Below are positions 37,842-47,103 of a DNA stretch of 64,000 nucleotides, in pieces. The DNA is from Legionella moravica DSM 19234. GTDB lineage: Bacteria > Pseudomonadota > Gammaproteobacteria > Legionellales > Legionellaceae. The stretch spans positions 62,001 through 126,000 of the forward strand of contig NZ_AUHS01000011.1 in NCBI RefSeq assembly GCF_000423305.1, in the 5' to 3' direction. The position numbers were made by a program, and so were the translations under genes. The notes below the pieces were generated by a model that saw only the letters and a program-made list of their open reading frames with translations, made no database searches and was not told the origin of the DNA. Position 1 is the first letter of the stretch. Each line of letters starts with the position of its first letter.

Positions 37842-38999
37842 TTGCGTTCTTTGATTAAGGTATTTTTTTTGTTCGTTTGTATTACTCATTCTGTCATAGC
37901 CGCTCCTCGTTTTTTAACTGTTTCAGACATTCATTACGGAAGTGACAACAGCTCCTTGGATGGTCAGGATACGGGTAAGGAATTTTTAGCGATTGCTTTG
38001 AACCGGATTAAAGAGCTGACTAATAATGTAGATTTTATTCTTTACCTGGGTGATCTCCCGACTCATTCAATTTTTGTTACGGCCAAAAAGGCAGCCTATG
38101 AAAAGACTTTATTTGCTGGATTATATAAAGCGGATCAGAATTTAAAACCCATGTTTTACATCACTGGGAATAATGATTCTTTAAGCGGAAATTATCAACC
38201 CTTTGCACAGGATGGGAAATCCCCTTTGAATTTAGCCTCGGATTGGACTGGAGCCTGCGCCCATTGTGAGGGATTAATCATTGAAGACAGCCATATGCGA
38301 AAAGATGGGTATTATTCCAGTTACGTCATCCCTGATAACAAGGAAATCATATTATTGGCTTTGAACACGGTTCAATTTACTAAAATTCCTTTTTATATGC
38401 CCCAATACCCTAATCAACAACAAGATGCTTACACACAGCTTTTTTGGCTAGAGCAACAATTGAAGACTCATCAAGCCAAACAATTATTAATCGCAATGCA
38501 CGTGCCTCCTGGAACGGCTTATAATGGAGCCTTATTTTGGCACCCGGCTTATTTATCCCGATTTATTCAGTTATTGGATAAGTATCATCAGCGCTATGGT
38601 CAGATAACCTTGCTTTCTTCACATACTCATATGGATGAGTTCAGAAAAATTCAATTAAGTGATGGAATGAATGTATATGATTACTCAACACCAAGTGTTA
38701 GCCGTGTTCATCATAATAACCCAGGACTAAAGGTATTCTCCCTGGATCACCAATTTAGGATACACGATTTTATTACTTATTACACAACTGATTCAAATGA
38801 TTGGGGCACGGATAACTATCATGCTATAGGAACTGCGGATGCTGTTTTTCCCAATTGCAAGAAGACCGATCTGGCGCAATGTTTAAACTCTATGACTAAG
38901 GAACAAGTTTGCGACAGTATGGAATCCGGTTTGTTTTATGGGGTAAAAAGTCCACGAATTAAAAATCAGGAATGCGTTAAAACGTATTTAGTGAATTAA
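37842..38999 (+). CDS. legS1: Exported metallophosphoesterase, LegS1-like
   Basis: The calcineurin-like phosphoesterase is of the acid sphingomyelinase type. Metal motifs are VSDIHYGSDN (D-x-H), LYLGDLPTH (GD-x-x), ITGNNDS (GNND), AMHVPPG (H) and LLSSHTHMDEF (GHxH-like). A signal peptide (core KVFFLFVCITHSVIAA) precedes the enzyme. The chosen start is TTG 37842 with GGAGAG 7 bases upstream; an ATG at 37809 has no ribosome site and would place 11 residues before the signal peptide. The match to LegS1 (Lpg2588) relies on fold plus position near the SidF-like gene and is from memory. Secreted through Sec or Dot/Icm is undecided; a strong terminator follows. Confidence 0.75.
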   Translation: MRSLIKVFFLFVCITHSVIAAPRFLTVSDIHYGSDNSSLDGQDTGKEFLAIALNRIKELTNNVDFILYLGDLPTHSIFVTAKKAAYEKTLFAGLYKADQNLKPMFYITGNNDSLSGNYQPFAQDGKSPLNLASDWTGACAHCEGLIIEDSHMRKDGYYSSYVIPDNKEIILLALNTVQFTKIPFYMPQYPNQQQDAYTQLFWLEQQLKTHQAKQLLIAMHVPPGTAYNGALFWHPAYLSRFIQLLDKYHQRYGQITLLSSHTHMDEFRKIQLSDGMNVYDYSTPSVSRVHHNNPGLKVFSLDHQFRIHDFITYYTTDSNDWGTDNYHAIGTADAVFPNCKKTDLAQCLNSMTKEQVCDSMESGLFYGVKSPRIKNQECVKTYLVN

Positions 39000-39017
39000 C
39001 GTTTAACATTGGAAGTG

Positions 39018-39054
39018 AAAATAACTCAGGCTGTTATTCAACCTGAGTTATTTT
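39018..39054. terminator. Bidirectional terminator between legS1-like gene and C1A protease
   Basis: Perfect 13-bp stem AAAATAACTCAGG/CCTGAGTTATTTT with an 11-base loop. The stem carries A and T runs on opposite sides, so it can terminate both converging transcripts (plus strand gene ends at 38999, minus strand gene ends at 39064). Confidence 0.85.
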
Positions 39055-39063
39055 ACCGGGATA

Positions 39064-40158
39064 TTAGGCTGTAGCGGTATCAGTGTTTTCAATTTCACTG
39101 GGAAGATTTCTAATGCGCTGTGCTTCAATTACCAATACTTTGAAGTAGTCATAGGACATATAGAAATTTCCTTTATCTCCATATTGATCACCCCAGGAAT
39201 TGCGAAGGGTAAATAATCCCTTGTGTTGTCGACCCTGATCGTCAATTGCAATGGCATTATCATCATATCCTGTAATGACCATCTCATGTCCACCAAAAAA
39301 AGGATTCAAGTAGATATCTCGTGCTATCTCAGGTGTCAGAACCCAGGTATCAAATTGGGAATGATGGGAACCTATTGCACCCATGGTGCCCAGATCGAAA
39401 TCCAGAAGAAGAACAGCAAAGGTTACTCGATCGCCTTCGTTTAAAGCAGTTTTAATGTCATTGATTGTTTTGTTTGTATCAGTTCGCTCCATAATCGCTT
39501 GATAGATATCAAGAATTGGCGAAAAAATGATGGTTTTTTCATAGAGATCTTCACTGAGTTCACGGAACTTCTCTAATGGCATTGCAGTTTCCCAGGTCGG
39601 TTGTTCACTCTGTGGATACTCAGTCAAACCACCGCAACCCATTGTTTTTTGTTTTTCTTTGCTGACAATTCCAAACTGTTCCATTTGGCTTAGCACCAAT
39701 CGTCCAATAGAGCCGTCCCAGCCACTGGGTGCATATCCATTTTTTTCGAGATATAGACCTAATTGCAATTGACATAATTGGCTGACGTAATCCCCTTTAT
39801 TCAATGCAGCGTCAACTGCTGCTGTGGTTGCAAACGTGACGCATGAGCCGAAACTTCCTTGATTTAAAACAGGAACATCATTCATCCCTAATTCAATTTT
39901 TTGCGGTAAATGAGCTGGGGTTATCAGGGTATTGGCTTTATTAATTGTTGCTGTACTGCGCTTGTTCAGTGTCTGTATAGCATTGGGGGACAGTTGCATT
40001 TTAAGAAGTTTAATGTTTTGTTTTTTTGCTTTTGTATTGAGAGTTTTATTTTGAGGAGCTTTAAGAGTCTGGGTTATCGTTCCAACAACTTTAAGATCCT
40101 GGGCATAGATATTCGTACTAAGTGCCATGGCTAAAAAAAACAACTTAGATGTTCGCAT
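39064..40158 (-). CDS. Secreted papain-like (C1A) cysteine protease
   Basis: The 364-aa protein has a signal peptide (MRTSKLFFLAMALSTNIYA) and a pro-region to about residue 100. The active site is complete: Cys in LNQGSFGSCVTFATTAA, His in GGHEMVITGYDD and Asn in TLRNSWGDQYGD. The gene lies between the LegS1-like and SidF-like genes, which fits Lpg2586; that name is from memory. It is a paralogue of the protease at the left edge of the window. The ATG at 40158 is chosen because GGAG lies 9 bases upstream on the coding strand and the signal peptide begins there; an ATG 15 bases upstream lacks this. Confidence 0.88.
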   Translation of the reverse strand: MRTSKLFFLAMALSTNIYAQDLKVVGTITQTLKAPQNKTLNTKAKKQNIKLLKMQLSPNAIQTLNKRSTATINKANTLITPAHLPQKIELGMNDVPVLNQGSFGSCVTFATTAAVDAALNKGDYVSQLCQLQLGLYLEKNGYAPSGWDGSIGRLVLSQMEQFGIVSKEKQKTMGCGGLTEYPQSEQPTWETAMPLEKFRELSEDLYEKTIIFSPILDIYQAIMERTDTNKTINDIKTALNEGDRVTFAVLLLDFDLGTMGAIGSHHSQFDTWVLTPEIARDIYLNPFFGGHEMVITGYDDNAIAIDDQGRQHKGLFTLRNSWGDQYGDKGNFYMSYDYFKVLVIEAQRIRNLPSEIENTDTATA

Positions 40159-40506
40159 TGATACATTCTCCAAAATAGTACATGCTTAAATAACGGAGAG
40201 CGATCATACTTGATGGATTAAAAATAATCAACATAGCGTTATTATGATCACCTGAGTATTGATCAGGAACGTTAAACTACATTCGGGGATGGGGGCATCT
40301 CTCAAAGTAAAACCCACAACGCCTATTTGTTCATACTGTACTGATAGATGAAAATTCCTTGTCTATTATCGCCAAACTCACTGAATCGTCTGATGATATT
40401 GCCAAAAGAAAGTCCTGCGGTTTTTCATCAAGAAAAGGTTTACTTAATATTTGTGGAGTATAGTTACTTTATATACCGTATTAATTGAATCAGTGAGATT
40501 AAAATT
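40159..40506. promoter_or_regulatory. Divergent promoter region, C1A protease and SidF-like gene
   Basis: A 348-base AT-rich gap with no gene. It must carry promoters for both flanking divergent genes. Before the SidF-like gene, one half of a PmrA-type box (CTTAATATT at 40443-40451) and a TTATAT element at 40469 are visible, but the second half-site is missing. This is weak support for PmrA control. Confidence 0.35.
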
Positions 40507-42897
40507 ATGCCCCATTCACATTTGTATCGATCGATGGTGAAAGAAACCTCTTATCGTGATGAAAAAGAGAATAAGCAAGTCAAGGAACAACGCCTTGATA
40601 GTAGCCTTCTTGTTGATGCAATCAACAGCACCCCTCATGCTGGCCTGCAGGATTTATACAGTGAGATGGGCGATTTGTTGCGCGAAACCAATGATGCGCA
40701 ATTTGGTATTGTGTCTGAGCTTGTTCATGTTGATGGTGAAGTGCAATGGGTTAGGGATGCCACTCAATCAGTTCCTTTAGAAGATCGGATGCCTCATAAT
40801 GCACCGGTTATTGAAGCAAATAATGCTTTGCTGCGCTGCCTTTCCCGTTTACGTCCTATTGATTTTGCCATTAACCAAAAATTGGGTGTTCAGGAACCTG
40901 GACCGGCATGCCGTGAACGTTTGAAAGCTAATGTTCAAGAGTTAACCCGTGCTGTCCTGGAATCGGCTCAAAGTGATAAAAGTAACGCTGAAAAATTAAA
41001 AGAAATAACACGACTTGAAACAGATTTTAATACGGCATTAATTAAAGAGCTTCATGAAGCCAATTTAACTCAAGGATGTGACACTGCTGAGCAAGCAGAG
41101 AAGCTCTTGTTTCATTATCGTAATTTATCAAGTCTTCTTGAACATCCTGCACGAACTATGGTTACTTTAACCTATGATAAAACTGCACAGGTTTTTCAGC
41201 GTGAAACGCAATATCCAGTCACCGAAAAAACACAAAAGCAGCATGAAGCAATACATGAATTAAAGAAGATTCAGCCTTATCCTTTTCGTGACGAAAAAAA
41301 CGCACATAATTCAAAAAATACAGCCTTTCAGGAGGCAGATGCCTTTTTTGTTGATCTGATGGATAAGGATACAACATCACTTTCTGCTCAGGCTCGAAAA
41401 ACTCATCCTGTTGGAGCCAAAAATGGGTTTATTGTCAAAAATGAACTGATTCCAATAACTGAGGAGGCTTTGCAGGAGGCCGATCTTCATACCATTCATG
41501 CGGCTCAGGAGAATACACTCTGGTTGGCACGAATGGGGGTGCCCGTATACGTGGGGTCTGGTGAATCCAGTAAGGCTATTGAAGGGCATACCATTGAGAA
41601 TTTAGAACAAATGCGAATGGCTGCTGCACAACGAATGAATAGTGTGCCTCCAAAATTACATGTGACTTGCCTGAATACCTACAGTCCTCTGGAAAATCAG
41701 ACGACGATGATTAATCATTTGTACCAGGCAACGCGTCAACAAGAGAATGGTGATGACATTACTTATGCGCCAACGAATCCTGATGGCACATTTCGAGTTC
41801 TTGATGTCGCGCCTAATTTACATTTTGCCGAAGGACAGGCGCCTGTTGGTACCCTGCCTTTGCAAAAAGCGGATCGACTGGATCAGGTAACTCAAGTTGT
41901 ACTCGCAGCGGCACAACACGATGATACGTTAAGTATTGTCCAATGCGCCAGTGGACAGGACAGAACTGGAACTGCTGTTGAAAAATCAACTCAGGTCTGG
42001 ATGCAAAAACGCTACGAGCAAATGGGCAAAAACCCCGCCAATATTCAAACCATGCGTGCTGAGGGGGGTAATGCCGCTGAAATAACCACACATCATATTC
42101 ATGGCTCTCCGGGGATGAAAACCGACTCCATGGCAAATAATTTTTTTGGAAGCGGTACGGCGTTTTCTTCAGCGGCATCGGAGCAATTTTATCGCTCCAG
42201 CGCAAAGACCAATAAGCAAAACAAGGTGGGTGCTGTTGATTTTCTTAAGAAGCCTTCTCCGGAAGCCTGGAATCAATATCGAAACTCGTTGCAGGACTTC
42301 GAACAAAGCCTGGCTGATTTTTCTCAAACAATCCAAGGTGATCAAAAGAGACAGCAGTTTTACGAGAGTGGGCTGGATGTATTGAAAAATATAAAAAAGA
42401 TTGCAGCGGATCATCCTGATTCGCGAAGTTTGGCTGATCTTAATGCAACCCTCCCTCACTGTTGTCATCTTATCAAGCATCATGATCAACCTGACAATCC
42501 TGACTATCAGGAGAGTATGAGGCGGTTGGCTGGTCTTTCACAGCATGCATCAGGATCCTCATCGCCAGGTTGGAAAGCTTTGGGGGTGGGGTTAATGACT
42601 TTTGCCTGTTTAGCGTTGGTTGTAGCTGGTGTTTTAGCTGCAATTCCTACTGGAGGAGCCAGTCTTCTAATGACCGTTGCAGGAGCGGTGGGTCTGAGTG
42701 TTGGAGGAGCTGCAGCAATTGGGGCAGGCGTTGTTGCTGCAACGGGGGTAGCAGGAGTTGCTGCATATAAAGCCGGTTCTGAAAAGGGGCTGGCTCATTC
42801 TATTTCTGAATTCAAGACTGCACTGAATGATATAAAACATAAGGAGAATGTGGACGATGAACCTTCTCCTCGGAGTGGACAATTCAGCGTCAAATAG
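40507..42897 (+). CDS. sidF: SidF-like CX5R phosphoinositide phosphatase effector
   Basis: The 796-aa protein contains a CX5R phosphatase loop VQCASGQDRTG (Cys480 and Arg486) and two hydrophobic segments near the C-terminus at about residues 690-750, separated by a short loop. These are the hallmarks of SidF, a Dot/Icm effector that removes phosphate from phosphoinositides on the Legionella vacuole. Its neighbours (C1A protease, LegS1-like, Ceg33-like) also match the sidF locus. SidF is remembered as about 912 residues with a catalytic Cys near 645, so this version is shorter and its catalytic site lies nearer the N-terminus. It may be a variant allele or a SidP/SidF-related paralogue. The start lacks a clear ribosome site. 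Confidence 0.65.
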   Translation: MPHSHLYRSMVKETSYRDEKENKQVKEQRLDSSLLVDAINSTPHAGLQDLYSEMGDLLRETNDAQFGIVSELVHVDGEVQWVRDATQSVPLEDRMPHNAPVIEANNALLRCLSRLRPIDFAINQKLGVQEPGPACRERLKANVQELTRAVLESAQSDKSNAEKLKEITRLETDFNTALIKELHEANLTQGCDTAEQAEKLLFHYRNLSSLLEHPARTMVTLTYDKTAQVFQRETQYPVTEKTQKQHEAIHELKKIQPYPFRDEKNAHNSKNTAFQEADAFFVDLMDKDTTSLSAQARKTHPVGAKNGFIVKNELIPITEEALQEADLHTIHAAQENTLWLARMGVPVYVGSGESSKAIEGHTIENLEQMRMAAAQRMNSVPPKLHVTCLNTYSPLENQTTMINHLYQATRQQENGDDITYAPTNPDGTFRVLDVAPNLHFAEGQAPVGTLPLQKADRLDQVTQVVLAAAQHDDTLSIVQCASGQDRTGTAVEKSTQVWMQKRYEQMGKNPANIQTMRAEGGNAAEITTHHIHGSPGMKTDSMANNFFGSGTAFSSAASEQFYRSSAKTNKQNKVGAVDFLKKPSPEAWNQYRNSLQDFEQSLADFSQTIQGDQKRQQFYESGLDVLKNIKKIAADHPDSRSLADLNATLPHCCHLIKHHDQPDNPDYQESMRRLAGLSQHASGSSSPGWKALGVGLMTFACLALVVAGVLAAIPTGGASLLMTVAGAVGLSVGGAAAIGAGVVAATGVAGVAAYKAGSEKGLAHSISEFKTALNDIKHKENVDDEPSPRSGQFSVK

Positions 42898-42937
42898 ATT
42901 GCTTCTGGCAATATAAATGACTGACTTTCTCAATTCA

Positions 42938-42969
42938 AAGCGGTATAAATTAATTGGTTTATACCGCTT
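42938..42969. terminator. Bidirectional hairpin after the SidF-like gene
   Basis: Perfect 12-bp stem AAGCGGTATAAA/TTTATACCGCTT with loop TTAATTGG, between the convergent SidF-like gene and the small lipoprotein gene. The T tail (CACATTCTTT) is weak. Confidence 0.6.
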
Positions 42970-42981
42970 CACATTCTTTGA

Positions 42982-43158
42982 TTAATAAAAATCAATGGTC
43001 GTTGTGGTCACATCTATAGGGCCTGGTTGATCGTAATCGAACATAACAGTTTCAACAACCGGTGCGACAGTGACCTGTCTGTATTCAACGACTTCCGTAG
43101 ATGTATAAACACAACCGGTAGATAATAAGGCAACTCCTATTAACAATATCCATTTCAT
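42982..43158 (-). CDS. Small lipoprotein
   Basis: The 58-residue protein starts MKWILLIGVALLSTGC, where LSTGC is a lipobox, so the mature form begins at Cys16. The rest is a short threonine-rich tail (VYTSTEVVEYRQVT and following). The start is chosen at 43158 because AGAGG lies about 7 bases upstream and the lipoprotein signal begins there; the longer upstream open frame is not supported. The function is unknown. Confidence 0.75.
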   Translation of the reverse strand: MKWILLIGVALLSTGCVYTSTEVVEYRQVTVAPVVETVMFDYDQPGPIDVTTTTIDFY

Positions 43159-43243
43159 AGTGCAACCTCTTGTGGTTATTATAATCAAATTGTAGTTTAT
43201 TTGGTCTTTAAGCGCCAGTTGTGTCGTTTCCTTTTGTATTTTC

Positions 43244-43501
43244 TTATTTTTTTCCGTCCACATAGTAAAGAAAAGCCAATATTTGCGCGACTGCAACATA
43301 CAAATCCTTGGGAATTTCTTCATTGATCCGAACACTTGCTAACAGAGACGTGAGTTCCTCATTTTGTTCCAGAGGAATGCCATGCTTTTTGGCAGTAGCA
43401 ATAATTTTTCGGGCTAAATAACCCTCTCCTCTGGCAATCACCCTGGGAGCAGACGTGCCATCGTATTGTAATGCAACTGCCCTGGTTTTCTTTTTTTTCA
43501 T
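43244..43501 (-). CDS. FlhB-like C-terminal domain protein
   Basis: The 85-aa protein resembles the cytoplasmic tail of FlhB/YscU: AVALQYDGTSAPRVIARGEG then YLARKIIATAKKHGIPLEQN. The membrane part and the NPTH autocleavage site are missing. Stand-alone FlhB-tail proteins are often encoded next to FliK-like genes, as here, where the start overlaps the stop of the FliK-like gene (ATGA). It may act in flagellar export or an unrelated substrate-switch role. Confidence 0.75.
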   Translation of the reverse strand: MKKKKTRAVALQYDGTSAPRVIARGEGYLARKIIATAKKHGIPLEQNEELTSLLASVRINEEIPKDLYVAVAQILAFLYYVDGKK

Positions 43502-44682
43502 ACGCGTATGTCCAGTAGTCGTAAATTTGCCACGTCAATGTGATTTTCTTCCAATCCTGCCTGGACATTCCAGTTGCGGAGTTGCAGTCCTAATTTAGAA
43601 AGAACCTCTTGCATTTCCATCTGATATTCATCAATTGTCTTTATGGCTGAAGCATTTTGAGTATTGATTTTAATATCAATCTGTTTCGTATGAAGTGTCA
43701 CTGTTGCTTGTAAGGCTCCCAGATGAGTCAGATTGAGGGCAAACGACAGTGACCATCGAGATTGCTGCATGGGTCCAGCTTTATGCTGTTTGATCATCAT
43801 AGGAATAACGTCAATGTTATGATCGGTTTTTACAGGCAGATCAAACATAATGAGGTATCCGTCTTGCTGATTCGTTGAAAGATGGTTGATCTGATGTGTT
43901 GTGATTCGGGCAATTACCTGACCGATCTGATCGCGCAGAATATGTTGTAATGCTTCAAGTGATAAGTCCATGGTATTGAGTAACAGGTTTGGGGATAAAG
44001 GTTGAGGTATAGCCCCTGGCAGGGGCAAAGGATCCCTGGCTAATTGTTTTATTTCTGTATCTGGAACCCTGTAGGGATTGTCTCTTCTGTCCGCTGGTAG
44101 ACTGCTTAATAATTTAATACATTGCCCTTTAAAATCTGAATTCAGTTTTTGTTGGGTAATCCCCTTTTGCCATTCAAGCAATATGGATTCTAAAAAAATA
44201 CCACTGTGATTAACGGCCTGCATGAATTGTTGAGGAAGTTGACCCAGGCCGGTAATGCTGTTTAACAGGGCTTTAATCTGTTGACTTAGCGCATAAGGCA
44301 ATTGGTCTGATTTCATCAATGCAGTAAGGGTATGCAGCATATTGGTTGGCGGGGCCTGTTTGGGCAGAGTCTGAAGCAGGGCATTTTGCAGTATTGATGA
44401 CGAAGGATCTTTCTGTTGCACTTCGAGTACGGTCTCGTGCTGGTTTGCTGCAATTACTTTAACATCAAGTAGATCTCCCGGAGCAAAATGATGGGAACTT
44501 TTGGCATTGAGATTTTGACCGTTAATATTAATCAATACCTGATTATTGGTTAATGCGGTGACCACAACCGTTTTCAGGATTTGTCCGACATAAAGTTCGG
44601 TAGCCGGTTTTGCTAATTTTATCTCCTGGACAGGGGTTAACCTGACGCTTGAAGATTTATTCATTTCAACAGCCATAGGCAT
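43498..44682 (-). CDS. FliK-like hook-length control protein
   Basis: The 394-aa protein has a low-complexity, glutamine-rich N-terminal two-thirds. A FliK C-terminal domain follows at about residues 280-394 (LPVKTDHNIDVIPMMIKQHK region, then LNLTHLGALQATVTLHTKQI). FliK acts as a molecular ruler in flagellar hook assembly together with FlhB. No other flagellar gene is in the window, so this is an orphan FliK/FlhB-tail operon. Function here is inferred only from domain similarity. Confidence 0.7.
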   Translation of the reverse strand: MPMAVEMNKSSSVRLTPVQEIKLAKPATELYVGQILKTVVVTALTNNQVLININGQNLNAKSSHHFAPGDLLDVKVIAANQHETVLEVQQKDPSSSILQNALLQTLPKQAPPTNMLHTLTALMKSDQLPYALSQQIKALLNSITGLGQLPQQFMQAVNHSGIFLESILLEWQKGITQQKLNSDFKGQCIKLLSSLPADRRDNPYRVPDTEIKQLARDPLPLPGAIPQPLSPNLLLNTMDLSLEALQHILRDQIGQVIARITTHQINHLSTNQQDGYLIMFDLPVKTDHNIDVIPMMIKQHKAGPMQQSRWSLSFALNLTHLGALQATVTLHTKQIDIKINTQNASAIKTIDEYQMEMQEVLSKLGLQLRNWNVQAGLEENHIDVANLRLLDIRV

Positions 44683-44865
44683 TCTTCCGGTTCAAATTGA
44701 ATCAGTATATACTCAACTTCTTTGTTATCGGCAGAGTTGTGAATTGCTTTAAAATTCACCAGGAAGGGATACCAGGAATTGAACCGAGACAATCATTACT
44801 CTTAGATTAAGGGAATAGAGCCTTGAGTTCATCTGGTCATTACGCAATTTGAACAGGGTGTGGTG

Positions 44866-47103
44866 ATGTTAGATAGAGCCAGTGTAGTTGATGAGCAGTT
44901 TATTAAGCGAGTAATGCAAGGAGATTTCCCGGAACCCCAAAGTTCCATGAGTCCAGAAATGGCAGAGCTGGATAAAAAAACTGCCATAGAGCTTTTTGAT
45001 TCGCAAATTAAATCCCGATTACTTGATTTAATTGCCAGGCAATTAAAAGAAAAAGGGTTGTCGTTTTATACCATAGGCAGCAGTGGGCATGAGGGTAATG
45101 CCGTAATGGGGCAGGTATTTAAACACACTGATATGGCTTTTTTGCATTATCGAAGTGGCGCTTTCTACTTGCAAAGGGCAAAGCAACTTCAGGGCACAGA
45201 TGGTGTAAAAGACATTCTTCTGTCTTTGGTCGCTGCAGCATGCGATCCTATCTCTGGTGGTCGACACAAGGTATTTGGCAGCCTTCCATTAAATATTCCC
45301 CCGCAAACATCCACAATAGCCTCTCATTTACCTAAAGCACTGGGTGCGGCTTTATCCATAACCCGCGCAAAAGAGCTGGGTATAAAAGGCAATCTGGGGG
45401 TGGATTCAGTGATTGTTTGCTCCTTTGGTGATGCCTCGGCCAATCATGCATCCACTCAGACAACCTTGAATGCCTGTTCCTGGATTGCTCAACAAAATTA
45501 CCCCTTGCCCATAGTCTTTATTTGCGAAGACAATGGCATTGGCATTTCGGTTCCCACTCCAGCTAACTGGATAGAGACTTCAATTAGCTCTAGACCCGGA
45601 CTTCATTACATCAGTTGTGATGGCTTGAACATTGCCGATACCTATGCGAAAGCTCAGGAAGCAGAATATTTGGCGCGAACAAGAAAACAACCGGTGTTTT
45701 TGCACATGCGTTGTGTTCGATTGTTGGGGCATGCCGGTTCTGATATTGAATCTCAATACGCCACTCAAAGCGAAATTGAACGCAGGGAGGCTAATGATCC
45801 TTTGCTGCATACTGCCGGTATTCTTTATCGTGAGGGCTGGATGACCCTTCAAGCGATGGTTGATCTGTATCAGGATAATAAAGACCTTATCGAAGCTAAA
45901 GCGGTAGAAGCAATCAGAGAGCCTCGAATGAACAGTGCTGAAGAAGTGATGGCTTCAATCATTCCCAAAGTAGAGCAACAGAAAGGGTCTGATCTTCCGG
46001 ACGAAGCCAAGCGCATCAAGGCATTCGCTGCGGCTTACAGTCAGTTGTCCTTAAAGCGCAATATGTGTCAACAGATTAACTTTGCGTTGACTGATTTGAT
46101 GCTGCAATACCCGAATATGCTGATCTTTGGTGAAGATGTGGGGAAAAAAGGCGGAGTCTATCGCGTTACAGCAGATCTTCAGGCTCGTTTTGGTCAACGC
46201 AGAGTTTTTGATACGATTTTGGATGAAACAACTATTTTGGGAACCGCGATTGGCTTGGCCCATAATGGGTTCATCCCGGTACCTGAAATCCAGTTTTTAG
46301 CCTATTTACATAATGCGGAAGATCAATTACGGGGTGAAGCGTCTACCCTCTCGTTTTTTTCCAGTGGCTTATATAAAAACCCCATGGTGTTGCGAATCGC
46401 TTCACTGGCCTATCAAAAAGGATTTGGAGGACATTTTCATAATGATAACTCCATTGCCGTATTGCGCGATTTACCCGGTGTTATTGTCGCCTGCCCATCA
46501 AATGGCCCGGATGCTGCGCGAATGTTACGAACCTGCATGCGTCTGGCGCATCAGGAAGGACGCGTAGTCGTGTTTTTAGAGCCTATTGCCTTATACATGA
46601 CTAAGGATTTACACAGCCCAGGGGATAATGGCTGGCTATTTGATTATCCTGCTCCGAATGAACTGATTCCTCAAGGCAGCGTGGGAGTTTACGGTGAAGG
46701 CGATACGGTGATTTTAACTTATGGAAATGGATATTATTTATCGCGCCAGGCAGAAAAAGTATTACGTGAGCATCACGGAATCAAGGTTAAAATTGTCGAT
46801 TTGCGCTGGCTTAGCCCGTTGCCCAAAGAAGCCATATTAAATGAAGTGGCTCATGCAAAACGTGTTTTAATTGTCGATGAAGGTAGACAAAGCGGATCAA
46901 TTAGTGAAGGATTAGTGACATTATTAATGGAAGAGGCCCCATCAGGTTTGAAAATAAAACGTCTCACCGGTAAGGATTGTTTTATTCCATTAGGAACAGC
47001 CTGGCAGTATTTATTACCCAGTCAGGAAAGTATCGTAGAAGCGGTAATCGCATTACAGTCAGATAAAAGGGAGAAGGAAAGTGGACGACTTGTTATTTCT
47101 TGA
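44866..47103 (+). CDS. Fused alpha-beta E1 component of a 2-oxoacid dehydrogenase
   Basis: The 745-aa protein is a fusion of both E1 subunits. The N-terminal half (about residues 45-370) is the thiamine-diphosphate alpha subunit, with YRSGAFYLQR, CSFGDASANHASTQTTLNAC and FICEDNGIGISVPTP. The C-terminal half (about 395-735) is the beta subunit with FGEDVGKKGGVYRVTADLQ, FDTILDETTILGTAIGLA and VDLRWLSPLPKEAI. Substrate class is unclear; branched-chain 2-oxoacids or 2-oxoadipate are plausible. No E2/E3 genes are adjacent. The 3' end overlaps the acyl-CoA dehydrogenase gene by 23 bases, suggesting a shared pathway. ATG 44866 is preferred over two GTG codons immediately upstream. Confidence 0.85.
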   Translation: MLDRASVVDEQFIKRVMQGDFPEPQSSMSPEMAELDKKTAIELFDSQIKSRLLDLIARQLKEKGLSFYTIGSSGHEGNAVMGQVFKHTDMAFLHYRSGAFYLQRAKQLQGTDGVKDILLSLVAAACDPISGGRHKVFGSLPLNIPPQTSTIASHLPKALGAALSITRAKELGIKGNLGVDSVIVCSFGDASANHASTQTTLNACSWIAQQNYPLPIVFICEDNGIGISVPTPANWIETSISSRPGLHYISCDGLNIADTYAKAQEAEYLARTRKQPVFLHMRCVRLLGHAGSDIESQYATQSEIERREANDPLLHTAGILYREGWMTLQAMVDLYQDNKDLIEAKAVEAIREPRMNSAEEVMASIIPKVEQQKGSDLPDEAKRIKAFAAAYSQLSLKRNMCQQINFALTDLMLQYPNMLIFGEDVGKKGGVYRVTADLQARFGQRRVFDTILDETTILGTAIGLAHNGFIPVPEIQFLAYLHNAEDQLRGEASTLSFFSSGLYKNPMVLRIASLAYQKGFGGHFHNDNSIAVLRDLPGVIVACPSNGPDAARMLRTCMRLAHQEGRVVVFLEPIALYMTKDLHSPGDNGWLFDYPAPNELIPQGSVGVYGEGDTVILTYGNGYYLSRQAEKVLREHHGIKVKIVDLRWLSPLPKEAILNEVAHAKRVLIVDEGRQSGSISEGLVTLLMEEAPSGLKIKRLTGKDCFIPLGTAWQYLLPSQESIVEAVIALQSDKREKESGRLVIS

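Noticed and set aside
41813-42205. Minus-strand open frame of 130 codons in the SidF-like gene
   Set aside because: Antisense of a convincing coding region with no domain support.
42982-43335. 117-residue form of the small lipoprotein
   Set aside because: The upstream extension has no family support, overlaps the FlhB-tail gene and would bury the lipoprotein signal.
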